From: Alphaproteobacteria bacterium
GTDB lineage: Bacteria; Pseudomonadota; Alphaproteobacteria; Rhodobacterales; Rhodobacteraceae
Assembly: GCA_024280735.1 (NCBI GenBank)
Contig: JAJRPO010000016.1
Coordinates: 1-63,923 of the forward strand
Length of the DNA stretch: 63,923 bases
Direction of reading: 5' to 3'
Position 1 is the first letter of the stretch. Each line of letters begins with the position of its first letter. The notes below the pieces were generated by a model. That model saw only the letters and a program-made list of their open reading frames with translations. It did not search any database and was not told where the DNA came from. Made by a program: the position numbers and the translations under genes. Positions 53,537-63,082 of this stretch are shown piece by piece.

Positions 53537-54730
53537 CTACAGCCCAGTTTCCATTCCAACGCGATAGGGTTTGCGAATAATATCCAGCAACAAAGATTGC
53601 GTCACCGTCGGTTCCCACGTCTTGCGATAGGTCAATCCGATCATCCGCGCGCTGTCCGGCAACTCAATCGGCAGGGCCACCAGCGTTTGCGTGTCCAACT
53701 CATGTTGCGCCTGTGAGGTCGAGATAATCGTCATATAATCCCCCGCCAGCAACAGCCCGCGCAGCAGGATAAGCGAGCTGGAAACCACCTTGACCGGTGT
53801 ATTCGCCAGCATTGGTATTTGCAGCATATTGCTGAGATATGTCCCCGCAGGTGTTTGTTTGGGCGGCGCGACCCAGGGGTATTCCAGCGTATCCGCCAGC
53901 GTGATATTCGGGGTCTGCGTCAGCGGGTGGCCATGGCGCACAACAAGGGCCAGCGTGTCCTTGAACAGGGGTTCCTGTATGATATCCAGCTCAGGCAATT
54001 CATTGCGCAGGGCACCAATCAGGAAATCCGTTTGCCCGTGGCGCAGGTCGCGCAGCAGCTTGGAATAGGCCCCCTCTACCGTCGCGATTTGCACGAAGGG
54101 GCGCTGTTGCAGGAAATTATGGATGGCTTGCGGCAAGACCTGTGTGCGCACCAACGGCAGGGACCCAATGGTGATCCGCGCGGTATCTGTACCCTGCAAG
54201 GCCGCAATTTCCGCCACGCCCTGTTGCAGCTCATGCGCCGCCAGTCGCACATGGCGGAGCAGGTTTTCTGCCGCTGCCGTCAGCTCAATCCCCTGACCAT
54301 TGGCGATGAACAGCGGCCTACTAATCGAGCGTTCCAAATCCCGCCCTGCGCGGTGGACCGAGGGTTGCGAAATCCCCAGATTACGCGCCGCCAGCGAAAA
54401 GCTGCGGGCCTCAGCCAAGGACAGCAACGCGCGCAATTGCGGCGCGGTCACGCGATGTTCAAACGGGCCGCCGCCTTTGGCCCCCAAGGCAATCTCGCCC
54501 AAAGCCCGCGCAGCGCGGCGGTGATAGGCCCGCCCCGCATCGGTTAACCCCATGCCTTTATGCAGCCGCACAAACAGCGGTGTTTGCAGGGATTTTTCAA
54601 GGTTCGAAATGGCGTGGGTGACCGCGGGTTGGGACAGGGCCACCGCCTCGGCCGCATGGCTGATATTGCCCAGTTCTGCGGTTTTTACGAATGCGCGCAG
54701 GTGGCGTATATTTGGGAAATCGGGTGTCAT
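53537..54730 (-). CDS. LysR-type regulator with two tandem HTH domains
   Basis: 397 residues, about 90 longer than usual LysR proteins. Two winged HTH domains are present. HTH1 (8-67): LRAFVKTAELGNISHAAEAV then ALSQPAVTHAISNLEKSLQT and PLFVRLHKGMGLTDAG. HTH2 (97-155): LRALLSLAEARSFSLAARNL, GISQPSVHRAGRDLERSISR, PLFIANGQGIELT. A normal LysR substrate-binding domain follows from about 185. It is divergent from galB-ligB and upstream of nothing else on its strand, so it should control the protocatechuate genes. The ligand is unknown. Confidence 0.9.
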   Translation of the reverse strand: MTPDFPNIRHLRAFVKTAELGNISHAAEAVALSQPAVTHAISNLEKSLQTPLFVRLHKGMGLTDAGRAYHRRAARALGEIALGAKGGGPFEHRVTAPQLRALLSLAEARSFSLAARNLGISQPSVHRAGRDLERSISRPLFIANGQGIELTAAAENLLRHVRLAAHELQQGVAEIAALQGTDTARITIGSLPLVRTQVLPQAIHNFLQQRPFVQIATVEGAYSKLLRDLRHGQTDFLIGALRNELPELDIIQEPLFKDTLALVVRHGHPLTQTPNITLADTLEYPWVAPPKQTPAGTYLSNMLQIPMLANTPVKVVSSSLILLRGLLLAGDYMTIISTSQAQHELDTQTLVALPIELPDSARMIGLTYRKTWEPTVTQSLLLDIIRKPYRVGMETGL

Positions 54731-54782
54731 TCACGCAGCCTATAGGTTTTTATTATGGCAGCAAGGCCAGTTTTGATTGGCT

Positions 54783-54811
54783 TTGAAGTGGTCAAAAAGC
54801 AAAGATAGGAT
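54783..54811 (+). promoter_or_regulatory. Candidate promoter of galB-ligK-galD-ligI-ligAB
   Basis: TTGAAG (54783-54788), 17 bases, TAGGAT (54806-54811), 30 bases before galB in the 111-base gap shared with the divergent LysR gene. CCTATAGG (54738-54745) and nearby AT-rich T-N11-A-like sequences are candidate LysR contacts. Confidence 0.5.
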
Positions 54812-54841
54812 AACCGCCCCTTTATCGAAACGAGCCGACCC

Positions 54842-55579
54842 ATGACCGATAAAAAAACCGCCCTCGTCATTTCTGCCCATGCCGCCGATTTCGTGTGGCG
54901 CGCCGGTGGGGCCATCGCACAGCATCAGGCCAAGGGTTATGAAGTCACGGTTGTTTGTCTGTCCTTTGGCGAGCGCGGCGAGAGTGCAAAGCTGTGGAAA
55001 CAGGAAGGCATGACGCTGGAAAAGGTCAAGGCGGCGCGCCGTATCGAGGCAGAGAATGCAGCCCAAGCGTTAGACGTGCATGACATTCAGTTCTTTGATC
55101 TGGGGGATTATCCGCTGGTTCTGGACAAGGACGACAAATACCGTCTTGTCGATGTGATCCGCGCCGTGCAACCCAATTTCATGATGAGCCATTCGCAATA
55201 CGACCCCTATAACACCGACCATATGTATACGACCAATGTGGCGATGGAATGCCGGATGATCGCGCAGGCCTGGGGACATAACCCCGGCGAAAAGGTTCTG
55301 GGGGCGCCGCAACTGTATCTGTTTGAGCCGCATCAGACGGAACAAATGGGCTGGAAGCCGAATGTGTTTCTGGACATCACCGATGTCTGGGACAAAAAGC
55401 GCGCGGCGATTGAATGTATGCAGGGCCAGGAACATTTGTGGGATTTCTATACCAATGTGGCGCAAAATCGCGGCAATCATTTCAGGCGCAATTCCGGTGG
55501 TATGGCGGGCGGGCGTGCGGCGCGTTACGCCGAAGGGTTCCAGATGATTTACCCGACGACAGTGGATGAACTCACATGA
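54842..55579 (+). CDS. galB: 4-oxalomesaconate hydratase, PIG-L/LmbE fold
   Basis: 245 residues. The PIG-L zinc motif appears as [20 protein letters not shown], where the usual HPDD is HAAD, as in GalB hydratases rather than deacetylases. [40 protein letters not shown] and [14 protein letters not shown] follow. It hydrates 4-oxalomesaconate to 4-carboxy-4-hydroxy-2-oxoadipate. First gene of the lig operon; its end overlaps ligK by four bases. Confidence 0.9.
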   Translation: MTDKKTALVISAHAADFVWRAGGAIAQHQAKGYEVTVVCLSFGERGESAKLWKQEGMTLEKVKAARRIEAENAAQALDVHDIQFFDLGDYPLVLDKDDKYRLVDVIRAVQPNFMMSHSQYDPYNTDHMYTTNVAMECRMIAQAWGHNPGEKVLGAPQLYLFEPHQTEQMGWKPNVFLDITDVWDKKRAAIECMQGQEHLWDFYTNVAQNRGNHFRRNSGGMAGGRAARYAEGFQMIYPTTVDELT

Positions 55580-56247
55580 ATGTCGTCGTGCAAAACATCA
55601 AACGCGCCGACGTGGACGTAATCGCAGGCCTTGCCAAATGCGGCGTGGCAACGGTGCATGAGGCGCAGGGCCGCAAAGGCTTGCTCGCCGATTATATGCG
55701 GCCCATTTACAGCGGCGCGCGGGTGGCCGGTTCTGCTGTCACCATCCTTGCGCCGCCCTGCGATAACTGGATGCTGCATGTGGCGATTGAGCAATTGCAA
55801 GCGGGGGATTTGCTGGTTCTGGGCACCACCTCGCCGTCCAACGCGGGGTATTTTGGCGATCTATTGGCGACCTCGGCGATGGCGCGGGGCTGCAAGGGGT
55901 TGATCATTGACGCGGGCGTGCGCGATGTACGGGACTTGACGGAAATGGGATTTCCGGTTTGGTCCAATGCGGTGTTCGCGCAGGGCACAATTAAGGAAAC
56001 CCTTGGCTCGGTCAACGTACCTATTACCTGTGCTGGCGCGCAGATAAATGCGGGGGATGTTATTGTTGCGGATGATGATGGCGTGTGTGTTGTCTGCCGC
56101 GAAGAGGCGGCGGATGTGTTGGCTAAAGCGCAAGCGCGGGAAGCCAATGAAGCAGATAAACGCGCGCGGTTTAAAGCGGGGGAACTTGGCCTTGATATGT
56201 ATGACATGCGCGGGCGCTTGGCGGCCAAAGGTTTGAAATATGTCTGA
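55576..56247 (+). CDS. ligK: 4-carboxy-4-hydroxy-2-oxoadipate aldolase / oxaloacetate decarboxylase
   Basis: 223 residues, RraA-like fold (also called GalC or LigK). [60 protein letters not shown] with the catalytic Arg/Asp, and [20 protein letters not shown]. It cleaves the galB product into pyruvate and oxaloacetate and can decarboxylate oxaloacetate. Overlaps galB by four and galD by eight bases. Confidence 0.95.
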   Translation: MNVVVQNIKRADVDVIAGLAKCGVATVHEAQGRKGLLADYMRPIYSGARVAGSAVTILAPPCDNWMLHVAIEQLQAGDLLVLGTTSPSNAGYFGDLLATSAMARGCKGLIIDAGVRDVRDLTEMGFPVWSNAVFAQGTIKETLGSVNVPITCAGAQINAGDVIVADDDGVCVVCREEAADVLAKAQAREANEADKRARFKAGELGLDMYDMRGRLAAKGLKYV

Positions 56248-57295
56248 CAGCGTGCGCTGCATGTGGATGCGGGGGGGCACCTCCAAGGGGGGGTATTTTC
56301 TGGCGGAGGACCTGCCGCAGGATAGGGGCGCGCGCGATGCCTTTTTGCTAAGCGTTATGGGATCGCCGGACCCGCGCCAGATTGATGGCATGGGCGGGGC
56401 GGACCCTCTGACCTCTAAAGTTGCCATAGTTAGCAAGTCGCAAAGCGGCGCGGATGTGGATTACCTGTTTTTGCAGGTGGGCGTGGATAAGCCGCTGGTC
56501 AGTGACATGCAGAATTGCGGGAATATTCTGGCGGGCGTTGGCCCTTTTGCAATTGAACGCGGGCTTGTGGCGGTGACCGGCGACAGCACCGATGTTGTGA
56601 TTCATATGCTGAACACCGGACAGACGGCGACGGCAACGCTGCAAACGCCTAACGGCAAGATCAGTTATTTGGGCGACACCGCGATTGACGGGGTGCCCGG
56701 CACCGCCGCCCCCGTGGCGATTGCGTTTCAGGATAGCGCCGGTTCCAGTTGCGGGGCGCTGCTGCCCACGGGAAACGCGCGCGATGTGATTGACGGTATC
56801 GAGGTAACCTTGATCGACGACGGCATGCCTTGCGTGGTGATATGTGGCGTGGATATGGGGATCACTGGCAATGAGACCCGCGAGGAATTGTAGGCCAATG
56901 ACGCCCTGCGCGCGCGGCTTGAGGCCATCCGCCTACAAGCGGGGCCGCTGATGAACCTTGGCGATGTTGCGCAGAAAACCATCCCGAAAATGACCATGGT
57001 CAGCCCTGCGCAGCACGGTGGCACCATATCGACCCGCACGTTTATTCCACACCGTTGCCATGCCTCGATCGGGGTGCTTGGCGCGGTTTCTGTGGCGACG
57101 GCTTGCCTGACTACGGGGTCCGTTGCCGCCGATATGGCAGTGATTCCGGCGGGTAATTCCAAGGTCCTGCGGATTGAACACCCGATTGGCAACGCGCCTA
57201 TACTGGCGACGCTGGCAGCGGATGGCACAATTGCCAGCGCGGCGGTCATTCGCACTGCACGTAAATTATTTGACGGGGAGGTATATGCCCGATGA
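56240..57295 (+). pseudogene. galD: 4-oxalomesaconate tautomerase with an in-frame TAG at codon 218
   Basis: PrpF-family protein (GalD/LigU); one frame of 352 codons, intact except for TAG at 56891-56893. Before it: MRGGTSKGGYFLAEDLPQDR, the MQNCGNILAGVGPFAIERGL region with the catalytic Cys, GSSCGALLPTGNARDVIDGI and GITGNETREEL. After it: ANDALRARLEAIRLQAGPLM, NLGDVAQKTIPKMTMVSPAQ and a full second half. The two parts are in the same frame with 19 open codons between the stop and the next ATG. The family usually has Glu or Asp there (GAG to TAG fits). Tautomerises 4-oxalomesaconate. Neighbours overlap at both ends (8 and 4 bases), so a working protein would be expected. Confidence 0.9.
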
Positions 57296-58182
57296 CCAAA
57301 GAAAAGCAAATCATGGACGCGGATTGGGTGGAATTCCACCCCACCCCTAAAAAGCCGGATTTCATCCTGCCCGACGGCACGGTGGATGCCCATTGCCACG
57401 TATTTGGCCCCGCCGCTGAGTTCCCCTATTCCCCCTTGCGAAAATATACCCCCTGTGACGCGGGCAAAGACCAGCTGTTCGCCCTGCGCAACCACTTGGG
57501 CATTACGCGCAATGTGATTGTGCAAGCTTCCTGCCATGGCCGCAATAATGACGCCCTGCTGGATGCGCTGACTGCGGCGGGTGACTTGGCGCGTGGCATT
57601 GCGGTTGTGGGGCCGGAGGTTACCGACGATGAGCTGGCTATTATGCACAAGGCAGGCGTGCGCGGGGTGCGGTTCAACTTTGTTAAGCGGCTGGTGGATG
57701 CTACGCCCAAACAGGTGTTTCTGGATATAACGGAACGGATCGCCAAACTCGGCTGGCACATTGTGGTGTATTTCGAGGCTGCCGACCTAGAGGAACTCAT
57801 CCCCTTTCTAGAGCAACTGCCCACCACGGTTGTCGTCGATCACATGGGGCGGCCTGACGTGTCCAAACCCCTCGACCATCCCGATTTCCAGCGCTTTATC
57901 TCGTTATTGGCGAATAACCCCAATATCTGGACCAAGGTCACCTGTCCCGAGCGCCTGACCGTTCAAGGCCCGCCTTACACAGACGTCATTCCCTTTGCCC
58001 GCACGTTGGTGGATATCTTCCCTGACCGCGTTCTTTGGGGCACCGATTGGCCGCATCCGAATATGAAATCCCACATGCCGGACGACGGGCATCTGGTGGA
58101 TGTAATCCCGCTGATCGCCACCACTGCTGACAGGCAACAGGCTTTACTGGTAGACAACCCCATGCGGCTGTACTGGGCCTAA
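57292..58182 (+). CDS. ligI: 2-pyrone-4,6-dicarboxylate hydrolase
   Basis: 296 residues, amidohydrolase-family TIM barrel. The metal-binding start is GTVDAHCHVFGPAAEFPYSP; later VRGVRFNFVKRLVDATPKQ, VVDHMGRPDVSKPLDHPDFQ and DRVLWGTDWPHPNMKS, with the conserved Asp. It hydrolyses the pyrone ring to 4-oxalomesaconate. Starts with ATGA overlapping the galD stop, with GGGGAGG ahead. Confidence 0.96.
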   Translation: MTKEKQIMDADWVEFHPTPKKPDFILPDGTVDAHCHVFGPAAEFPYSPLRKYTPCDAGKDQLFALRNHLGITRNVIVQASCHGRNNDALLDALTAAGDLARGIAVVGPEVTDDELAIMHKAGVRGVRFNFVKRLVDATPKQVFLDITERIAKLGWHIVVYFEAADLEELIPFLEQLPTTVVVDHMGRPDVSKPLDHPDFQRFISLLANNPNIWTKVTCPERLTVQGPPYTDVIPFARTLVDIFPDRVLWGTDWPHPNMKSHMPDDGHLVDVIPLIATTADRQQALLVDNPMRLYWA

Positions 58183-58192
58183 GGAGAGACCG

Positions 58193-58552
58193 ATGGACAT
58201 AACAGAATTCGACCACCACACCCCGATTGAGGGCACCACCCTGTTTGACGGCAAGATGGCAATGAAAGGTTATCAGCTCAACAAGATGTGTTTTACTTTT
58301 AATGGTGCTGCCGCGCGGGCCGATTTTCTCGGCGATCCAGAAGGGTATATGACCCGTTTCAAACTGAACGAGGCGCAAAAACAGGCCTGCCGTGACAAGG
58401 ATGTATTGGCGATGATCCGCGAGGGCGGCAATATCTATTATCTCGCCAAACTGGCCGGTGTTTACAAGATGAACATGCAGGATATTGGCGCCCAGCAAAC
58501 GGGCATGACCGTCGATGAATTCAAAGAAAAACTGGTAAGACAAGGGGACTGA
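58193..58552 (+). CDS. ligA: Protocatechuate 4,5-dioxygenase alpha subunit
   Basis: 119 residues, LigA fold: LFDGKMAMKGYQLNKMCFTF, REEGY-like FKLNEAQKQACRDKDVLAMI and GNIYYLAKLAGVYKMNMQDI. It caps the active site of LigB in the heterodimer. AAGGAGAGACC precedes ATG. One base before ligB. Confidence 0.96.
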   Translation: MDITEFDHHTPIEGTTLFDGKMAMKGYQLNKMCFTFNGAAARADFLGDPEGYMTRFKLNEAQKQACRDKDVLAMIREGGNIYYLAKLAGVYKMNMQDIGAQQTGMTVDEFKEKLVRQGD

Positions 58553-58553
58553 T

Positions 58554-59402
58554 ATGGCCAAGATAATCGGTGGCTTGACCACCTCGCATATTCCCGCCGT
58601 GGGCAACGCGATTGCGAACAAGCTGTTTGACGAACCCTATTGGAAACCGTTTTTCGACGGCTATCCGCCCCTGCGCGACTGGCTGGATATTCACAAACCC
58701 GATGTGGCGATCAACATTTACAATGACCACGGGCTGGGGTTTTTCCTCAACCAAATGCCCACCTTCGCCATTGGCGCAGCCCATGAATATATCAACGAGG
58801 ACGAGGGTTGGGGCATTCCCGTGCTGCCCCCCTTCCCCGGCGACGCGCCCCTGTCTTGGCATATAATCGAAAGCATGGTGGAGGATGAATTCGACATTAC
58901 ATCCTGTCAGGAATTACCGGTAGATCACGGCTTTACCGTGCCGATGCAACTGTTTTGGCCGGGCCTTGGGGATCACCCGAATTTTCCGCGCGCGATTCCA
59001 ATCAGCGCCAACACGGTGCAGCATCCCATTCCAACCCTGAAACGGGCGCTGGATTTTGGCAAGGCCTTGGGCCGCGCCATCCGGTCCTACCCCGAGGATA
59101 TCAAAGTTGTGGTGCTGGGCACCGGCGGCATGTCGCACCAATTGGACGGCGAGCGGGCGGGTTTCATCAACAAAGAATTCGACCAGATGTGCATGGAAAA
59201 GATCGTCACCGATCCCGAAAGCCTTACCAAAATATCACGGCGCGAGCTGGTGGAAAAGGCTGGTGCGCAGGGCACGGAATTCCTAATGTGGATGATGATG
59301 CGCGGCGCGCTAAGCGAAAAGGTCAAACCGCTGCACACCAACTATCACATTCCGATTTCCAACACTGGCGCGGGGACGATGTTGTTGGAATGTATCGATT
59401 AG
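58554..59402 (+). CDS. ligB: Protocatechuate 4,5-dioxygenase beta subunit
   Basis: 282 residues, class III extradiol dioxygenase. Fe(II) ligands lie in LTTSHIPAVGNAIANKLF (His12) and INIYNDHGLGFFLNQMPT (His59), with a Glu near residue 240; GTGGMSHQLDGERAGFINK carries the catalytic His. It opens protocatechuate between C4 and C5. It ends four bases into the opposing ThDP enzyme gene. Confidence 0.97.
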   Translation: MAKIIGGLTTSHIPAVGNAIANKLFDEPYWKPFFDGYPPLRDWLDIHKPDVAINIYNDHGLGFFLNQMPTFAIGAAHEYINEDEGWGIPVLPPFPGDAPLSWHIIESMVEDEFDITSCQELPVDHGFTVPMQLFWPGLGDHPNFPRAIPISANTVQHPIPTLKRALDFGKALGRAIRSYPEDIKVVVLGTGGMSHQLDGERAGFINKEFDQMCMEKIVTDPESLTKISRRELVEKAGAQGTEFLMWMMMRGALSEKVKPLHTNYHIPISNTGAGTMLLECID

Positions 59403-61039
59403 CTGCCGCTTAAGGTTGCCATTGGGGTGAGTGCTTCCGGGTCCATCACCAACTCGATAATCGCCGGTCTTCCGCTGGCCTTTGCCCGCGCAAAGGCCGC
59501 TGAAAACTGATCGGTTTCCGTCACCGTTTCGCCGTGACCCCCATAGGCCCGCGCCAGTGCGGCAAAGTCTGGATTCACCAAATCAGTACCGCTGGTGCGT
59601 TTGGGGTAATGTTTTTCTTGGTGCATGCGGATGGTGCCATACATGCCGTTGTTTGCCACAATCACGATCACATTAGCACCATGTTGCACGGCGGTGCCAA
59701 ATTCCTGAATGGTCATTTGCAAACAGCCGTCGCCGGTAAAACACACAACGGTTCTGTCGGGATGTTCCAGCGCCGCGGAAACTGCTGCGGGCAAGCCATA
59801 GCCCATAGAGCCGCTGGTCGGGGCCAACTGGCTGCGCCAAGATTGATAGCAGTAATAGCGGTGCAGCCAGACCGTATGATTGCCCGCGCCATTGGTCAGG
59901 ATGGCATCATCGGGCAGGACCGCGTTCAGATGCTGAACGATTTGTTCCAGTTTTACGGCACCCGGGGTTTCGCATGGAACCTGCCAATCGTTGTATTCCT
60001 GCCGCGCGGTTTCGACCTGCCCTTGCCAAGGCATGTCTAGCGGTACTGGCAGGGCTGCAAGATCAGCCAGCAAGGGGCCACTGTCAGCAACCACAGCCAT
60101 ATCGGGGTGATACACCCGACCCAATTCCGACGCATCAGGGTAGATATGGATCAGTTTCTGCGCGGGTTTCGGCACCTCTAACAAACTATATCCACTGGTG
60201 GTGATCTCCCCCAAACGCGCGCCAATCACCAGCAGTAAATCCGCCTCTCGTACCCGTGTCGCCAATTTGGGATTGATGGCAATACCCACGTCGCCCACGT
60301 AATTTGCGTGGCTGTTATCCATATAATCCTGACAGCGAAAAGACACCCCGACAGGCAGGGCGAAATTCTGGGCAAAAGTCGCAAGGTCCGCTGCCGCCTG
60401 CGCCGACCAACCGCCGCCACCGACAATCACCATGGGGCGTTTTGCAGCGCCGATCATACCGGCAATATCGCGGCTCACACTTTCCCGTGGCGCATTGAAA
60501 ACGGGTGTGGCCGCTGCCACATCCAACACATCAGCGGATGCTGACAGCATATCCTCTGGCAAAGCCAGCACCACTGGGCCAGCACGGCCAGACGTGGCCA
60601 AATGGAAAGCGTGTGAAATATACTCTGGCAGGCGGTCCGTCTGTTCCACCTCTGCCACCCATTTGGCCAAAGGCGCGAACATTTGGCGATAGTTCACCTC
60701 TTGAAACGCCTCTCGGTCCCGTTGGTCACGCGCCACTTGTCCGATGAACATAATGACAGGCGTTGAGTCCTGAAACGCCACATGAATACCCGCAGAGGCA
60801 TTTGTCGCCCCCGGCCCGCGTGTCACAAAGGCGATACCCGGTTTTCCGGTCAGCTTGCCATAGGCCTCAGCCATCATCACAGCGCCGCCTTCATGACGGC
60901 AAATCACAACCTCAATGCCAGACTGGTACAGCCCATCAAGCGCCGCAAGAAAGCTCTCTCCGGGGATGCAAAATACCCGTTCCACACCTTGGATTTTCAA
61001 TTGATCGACAAGGATCGATCCTCCGTGACGCACAGTCAT
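59399..61039 (-). CDS. Thiamine-diphosphate-dependent enzyme, acetolactate-synthase-like
   Basis: 546 residues from ATG 61039, selected because AGGAG is six bases ahead; the ATG at 61045 abuts that same AGGAG. Domains: N-terminal pyrimidine-binding with VFCIPGESFLAALDGLYQSG and the Glu in CRHEGGAVMMAEAYGKLTGK; central domain with VIVGGGGWSAQAAADLATFA; C-terminal pyrophosphate-binding with GSMGYGLPAAVSAALEHPDR, CFTGDGCLQMTIQEFG and VIVANNGMYGTIRMHQEK. No small regulatory subunit lies nearby, so it may be a catabolic 2-oxoacid enzyme rather than IlvB. Convergent with ligB. Confidence 0.85.
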   Translation of the reverse strand: MTVRHGGSILVDQLKIQGVERVFCIPGESFLAALDGLYQSGIEVVICRHEGGAVMMAEAYGKLTGKPGIAFVTRGPGATNASAGIHVAFQDSTPVIMFIGQVARDQRDREAFQEVNYRQMFAPLAKWVAEVEQTDRLPEYISHAFHLATSGRAGPVVLALPEDMLSASADVLDVAAATPVFNAPRESVSRDIAGMIGAAKRPMVIVGGGGWSAQAAADLATFAQNFALPVGVSFRCQDYMDNSHANYVGDVGIAINPKLATRVREADLLLVIGARLGEITTSGYSLLEVPKPAQKLIHIYPDASELGRVYHPDMAVVADSGPLLADLAALPVPLDMPWQGQVETARQEYNDWQVPCETPGAVKLEQIVQHLNAVLPDDAILTNGAGNHTVWLHRYYCYQSWRSQLAPTSGSMGYGLPAAVSAALEHPDRTVVCFTGDGCLQMTIQEFGTAVQHGANVIVIVANNGMYGTIRMHQEKHYPKRTSGTDLVNPDFAALARAYGGHGETVTETDQFSAAFARAKASGRPAIIELVMDPEALTPMATLSGS

Positions 61040-61186
61040 GGCCATCTCCTGTTATGGGGCGCGGCTTGGCCCAATAGCCGAGACCTAACGCCTTACTACA
61101 GGTTTACGCAATAACAATTGTCTGTGGATGTTTCCCACACAGGGGAAAATAATCTTTCGTTATAGTGCCGGGCTGTGGCCCCCTGT

Positions 61187-62500
61187 TCACATGGAGTTTG
61201 GCAGTACCAGAACCAGCCAAGGCACCAGCACAATCAACGCAAGACGAAAGAGGTCGACGATCCAGAACGGGGTGACACCCTTAAAGATCGTGGCCGTCGT
61301 CACATCGCCAACCACCCCCTTGAGCACAAAGACATTCAGGCCAACCGGTGGGGTTATCAAGCTGATTTCTGTGACCACAACCACCACAATACCAAACCAG
61401 ACAGGATCAAACCCGAGGCTGACAACCAGCGGAAAAAAGATTGGTACGGTGAGCAGCAACATCGATAGGCTCTCAAACACGGTGCCAAGGATGATGTAGA
61501 CAAGAATAATCAACAGCATCACGACCATCGGGCCAAGCTCCAGGCTTGTGACCAGTGCCAACAAACCTTCAGGTAGGCCCGCAAGGTTCACGAAGTTAGA
61601 GAATATCCACGCGCCGATAAGGACCACAAACAAAGACGAAGAGGTTTGCGCGGTTTCTATCAGCACCTCAAAAGTGGCTTTGACGCTCAGAGTACCACGC
61701 GACAAGGCAATCAAGAATGCGCCAGCAGCCCCCATTCCCGCCGCCTCGGTTGGTGAAAACGAGATGTGCAGTGGCCAAACATTTAGCGCGCCGTACAATC
61801 CACCAATAACGATGAAGAACAACAGCAGCACGGCCCAAACACCACGCAAGGCTTTGATACGATCACCCCAGCCGGAATGCTCTCCTGCAGGGCCGGCTTT
61901 AGGGTTCCGCATCACGGTATAACGCACTGCGACAAGATAGAATATTATGCCGATCAGACCGGGGATAATCCCCGCAATGAACAACTTGCCAATGCTGGTT
62001 TCCGTAAGGAGGCCGTAAATCACCAAAATAACACTGGGCGGTATCAAGATACCCAAAGTGCCACCCGCCGCGATGGACGCGGTAGAGAGGCTGTCTGCAT
62101 AGCCGTATTTGCGCATTTGTGGCATTGCCACCTTGGACATGGTCGCGGCAGTTGCCAGCGAGGAGCCGCAAATCGCGGAAAACCCGGCACAGGCAACAAT
62201 TGTGGCCATCGCCAACCCGCCGCGCATATGGCCGAGGAAAACATAGGAAACTTGATACAGCTCTTTGGACAGGCCGCCTTTGTTCACAAACAGCCCCATC
62301 AAGATGAACAACGGAACCACCGACAAGCCGTAATCTTGCGCCGTATCGATCACCAAACGGCTGGCCATAGAAATCGACGCCTTAAAGTTGGTCAGCTGCG
62401 AATAGCCGGTGATGCCGACAATCCCCATGGCAATCGCAATGGGCATACGCAGAAATACAAGGAATAGGACGGCGGCAAAGCCGATAATTGCAAGCGTCAT
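61187..62500 (-). CDS. dctM: TRAP transporter large permease subunit
   Basis: 437 residues from ATG 62500, which shares a base with the dctQ stop (TAATG); a long upstream extension overlaps dctQ and is not used. About 12 membrane helices, beginning MTLAIIGFAAVLFLVFLRMP, with SAICGSSLATAATMSKVAMP, GGTLGILIPPSVILVIYGLL and EISLITPPVGLNVFVLKGV typical of DctM. It forms the Na+-coupled permease with DctQ. The substrate is not known; the location suggests an aromatic or dicarboxylic acid. Confidence 0.93.
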   Translation of the reverse strand: MTLAIIGFAAVLFLVFLRMPIAIAMGIVGITGYSQLTNFKASISMASRLVIDTAQDYGLSVVPLFILMGLFVNKGGLSKELYQVSYVFLGHMRGGLAMATIVACAGFSAICGSSLATAATMSKVAMPQMRKYGYADSLSTASIAAGGTLGILIPPSVILVIYGLLTETSIGKLFIAGIIPGLIGIIFYLVAVRYTVMRNPKAGPAGEHSGWGDRIKALRGVWAVLLLFFIVIGGLYGALNVWPLHISFSPTEAAGMGAAGAFLIALSRGTLSVKATFEVLIETAQTSSSLFVVLIGAWIFSNFVNLAGLPEGLLALVTSLELGPMVVMLLIILVYIILGTVFESLSMLLLTVPIFFPLVVSLGFDPVWFGIVVVVVTEISLITPPVGLNVFVLKGVVGDVTTATIFKGVTPFWIVDLFRLALIVLVPWLVLVLPNSM

Positions 62501-63009
62501 TATACAGTAACCTTTTGGGGGGCAAAAATTAGCAACACGCCGCGAGCAACCAGTATAATCGCGGTCACCGCGGTGGCAAAGGCAATAAACCAGCCGATAT
62601 AGAATTGCGGTAAGCCAAGATATTCCGTGATATCGCCATAGGAACGCGACCGCTCTGCCAACTGAAAAACCCGCAACGCAGGCCAAAACAGCACAATGCC
62701 ACTGGACAGGTTTATCACAATATCGCGGATACGGGCGAGGGCGATGGAAAACAATGGGTCCATCAGATCAACCACAATATGCGCGCCTTTCCAAGTAACC
62801 ATCGGCAGGGACGAAAACACAAGAATGGCCATCAGCAGACGGGTCAGCTCGGTGGCGGATTCGATTGGGTTGTTGGCGACGGATCGTAAAACCACATCAA
62901 AGAACGTCATGGCCATCAACAGGAACAGTGCAATAGCAGCCAAATATGACGGCATATCCGCTAATTTCGCCAAAATGGAACGCGGATTTTGCTCGGCAGT
63001 TAGTGACAT
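62500..63009 (-). CDS. dctQ: TRAP transporter small permease subunit
   Basis: 169 residues, four membrane helices: about 18-38 (YLAAIALFLLMAMTFFDVVL), 50-70, 95-113 and 130-160. DctQ pattern ESATELTRLLMAILVFSSLP and TWKGAHIVVDLMDPLFS. It pairs with DctM. The dctP gene lies upstream with a hairpin terminator between. Confidence 0.9.
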   Translation of the reverse strand: MSLTAEQNPRSILAKLADMPSYLAAIALFLLMAMTFFDVVLRSVANNPIESATELTRLLMAILVFSSLPMVTWKGAHIVVDLMDPLFSIALARIRDIVINLSSGIVLFWPALRVFQLAERSRSYGDITEYLGLPQFYIGWFIAFATAVTAIILVARGVLLIFAPQKVTV

Positions 63010-63032
63010 GTGATTTCCCTACTTTGACATAC

Positions 63033-63057
63033 AAAAGGCCCTGTTACGGGGCCTTTT
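63033..63057 (-). terminator. Hairpin terminator/attenuator between dctP and dctQ
   Basis: AAAAGGCCC (63033-63041) and GGGCCTTTT (63049-63057) are perfect inverted repeats with a 7-base loop, so the minus-strand stem ends in TTTT. Placed 26 bases after dctP, it should lower expression of dctQM relative to the more abundant binding protein. Confidence 0.8.
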
Positions 63058-63082
63058 GAAATTTTAACTAGAACCCGGTAGC

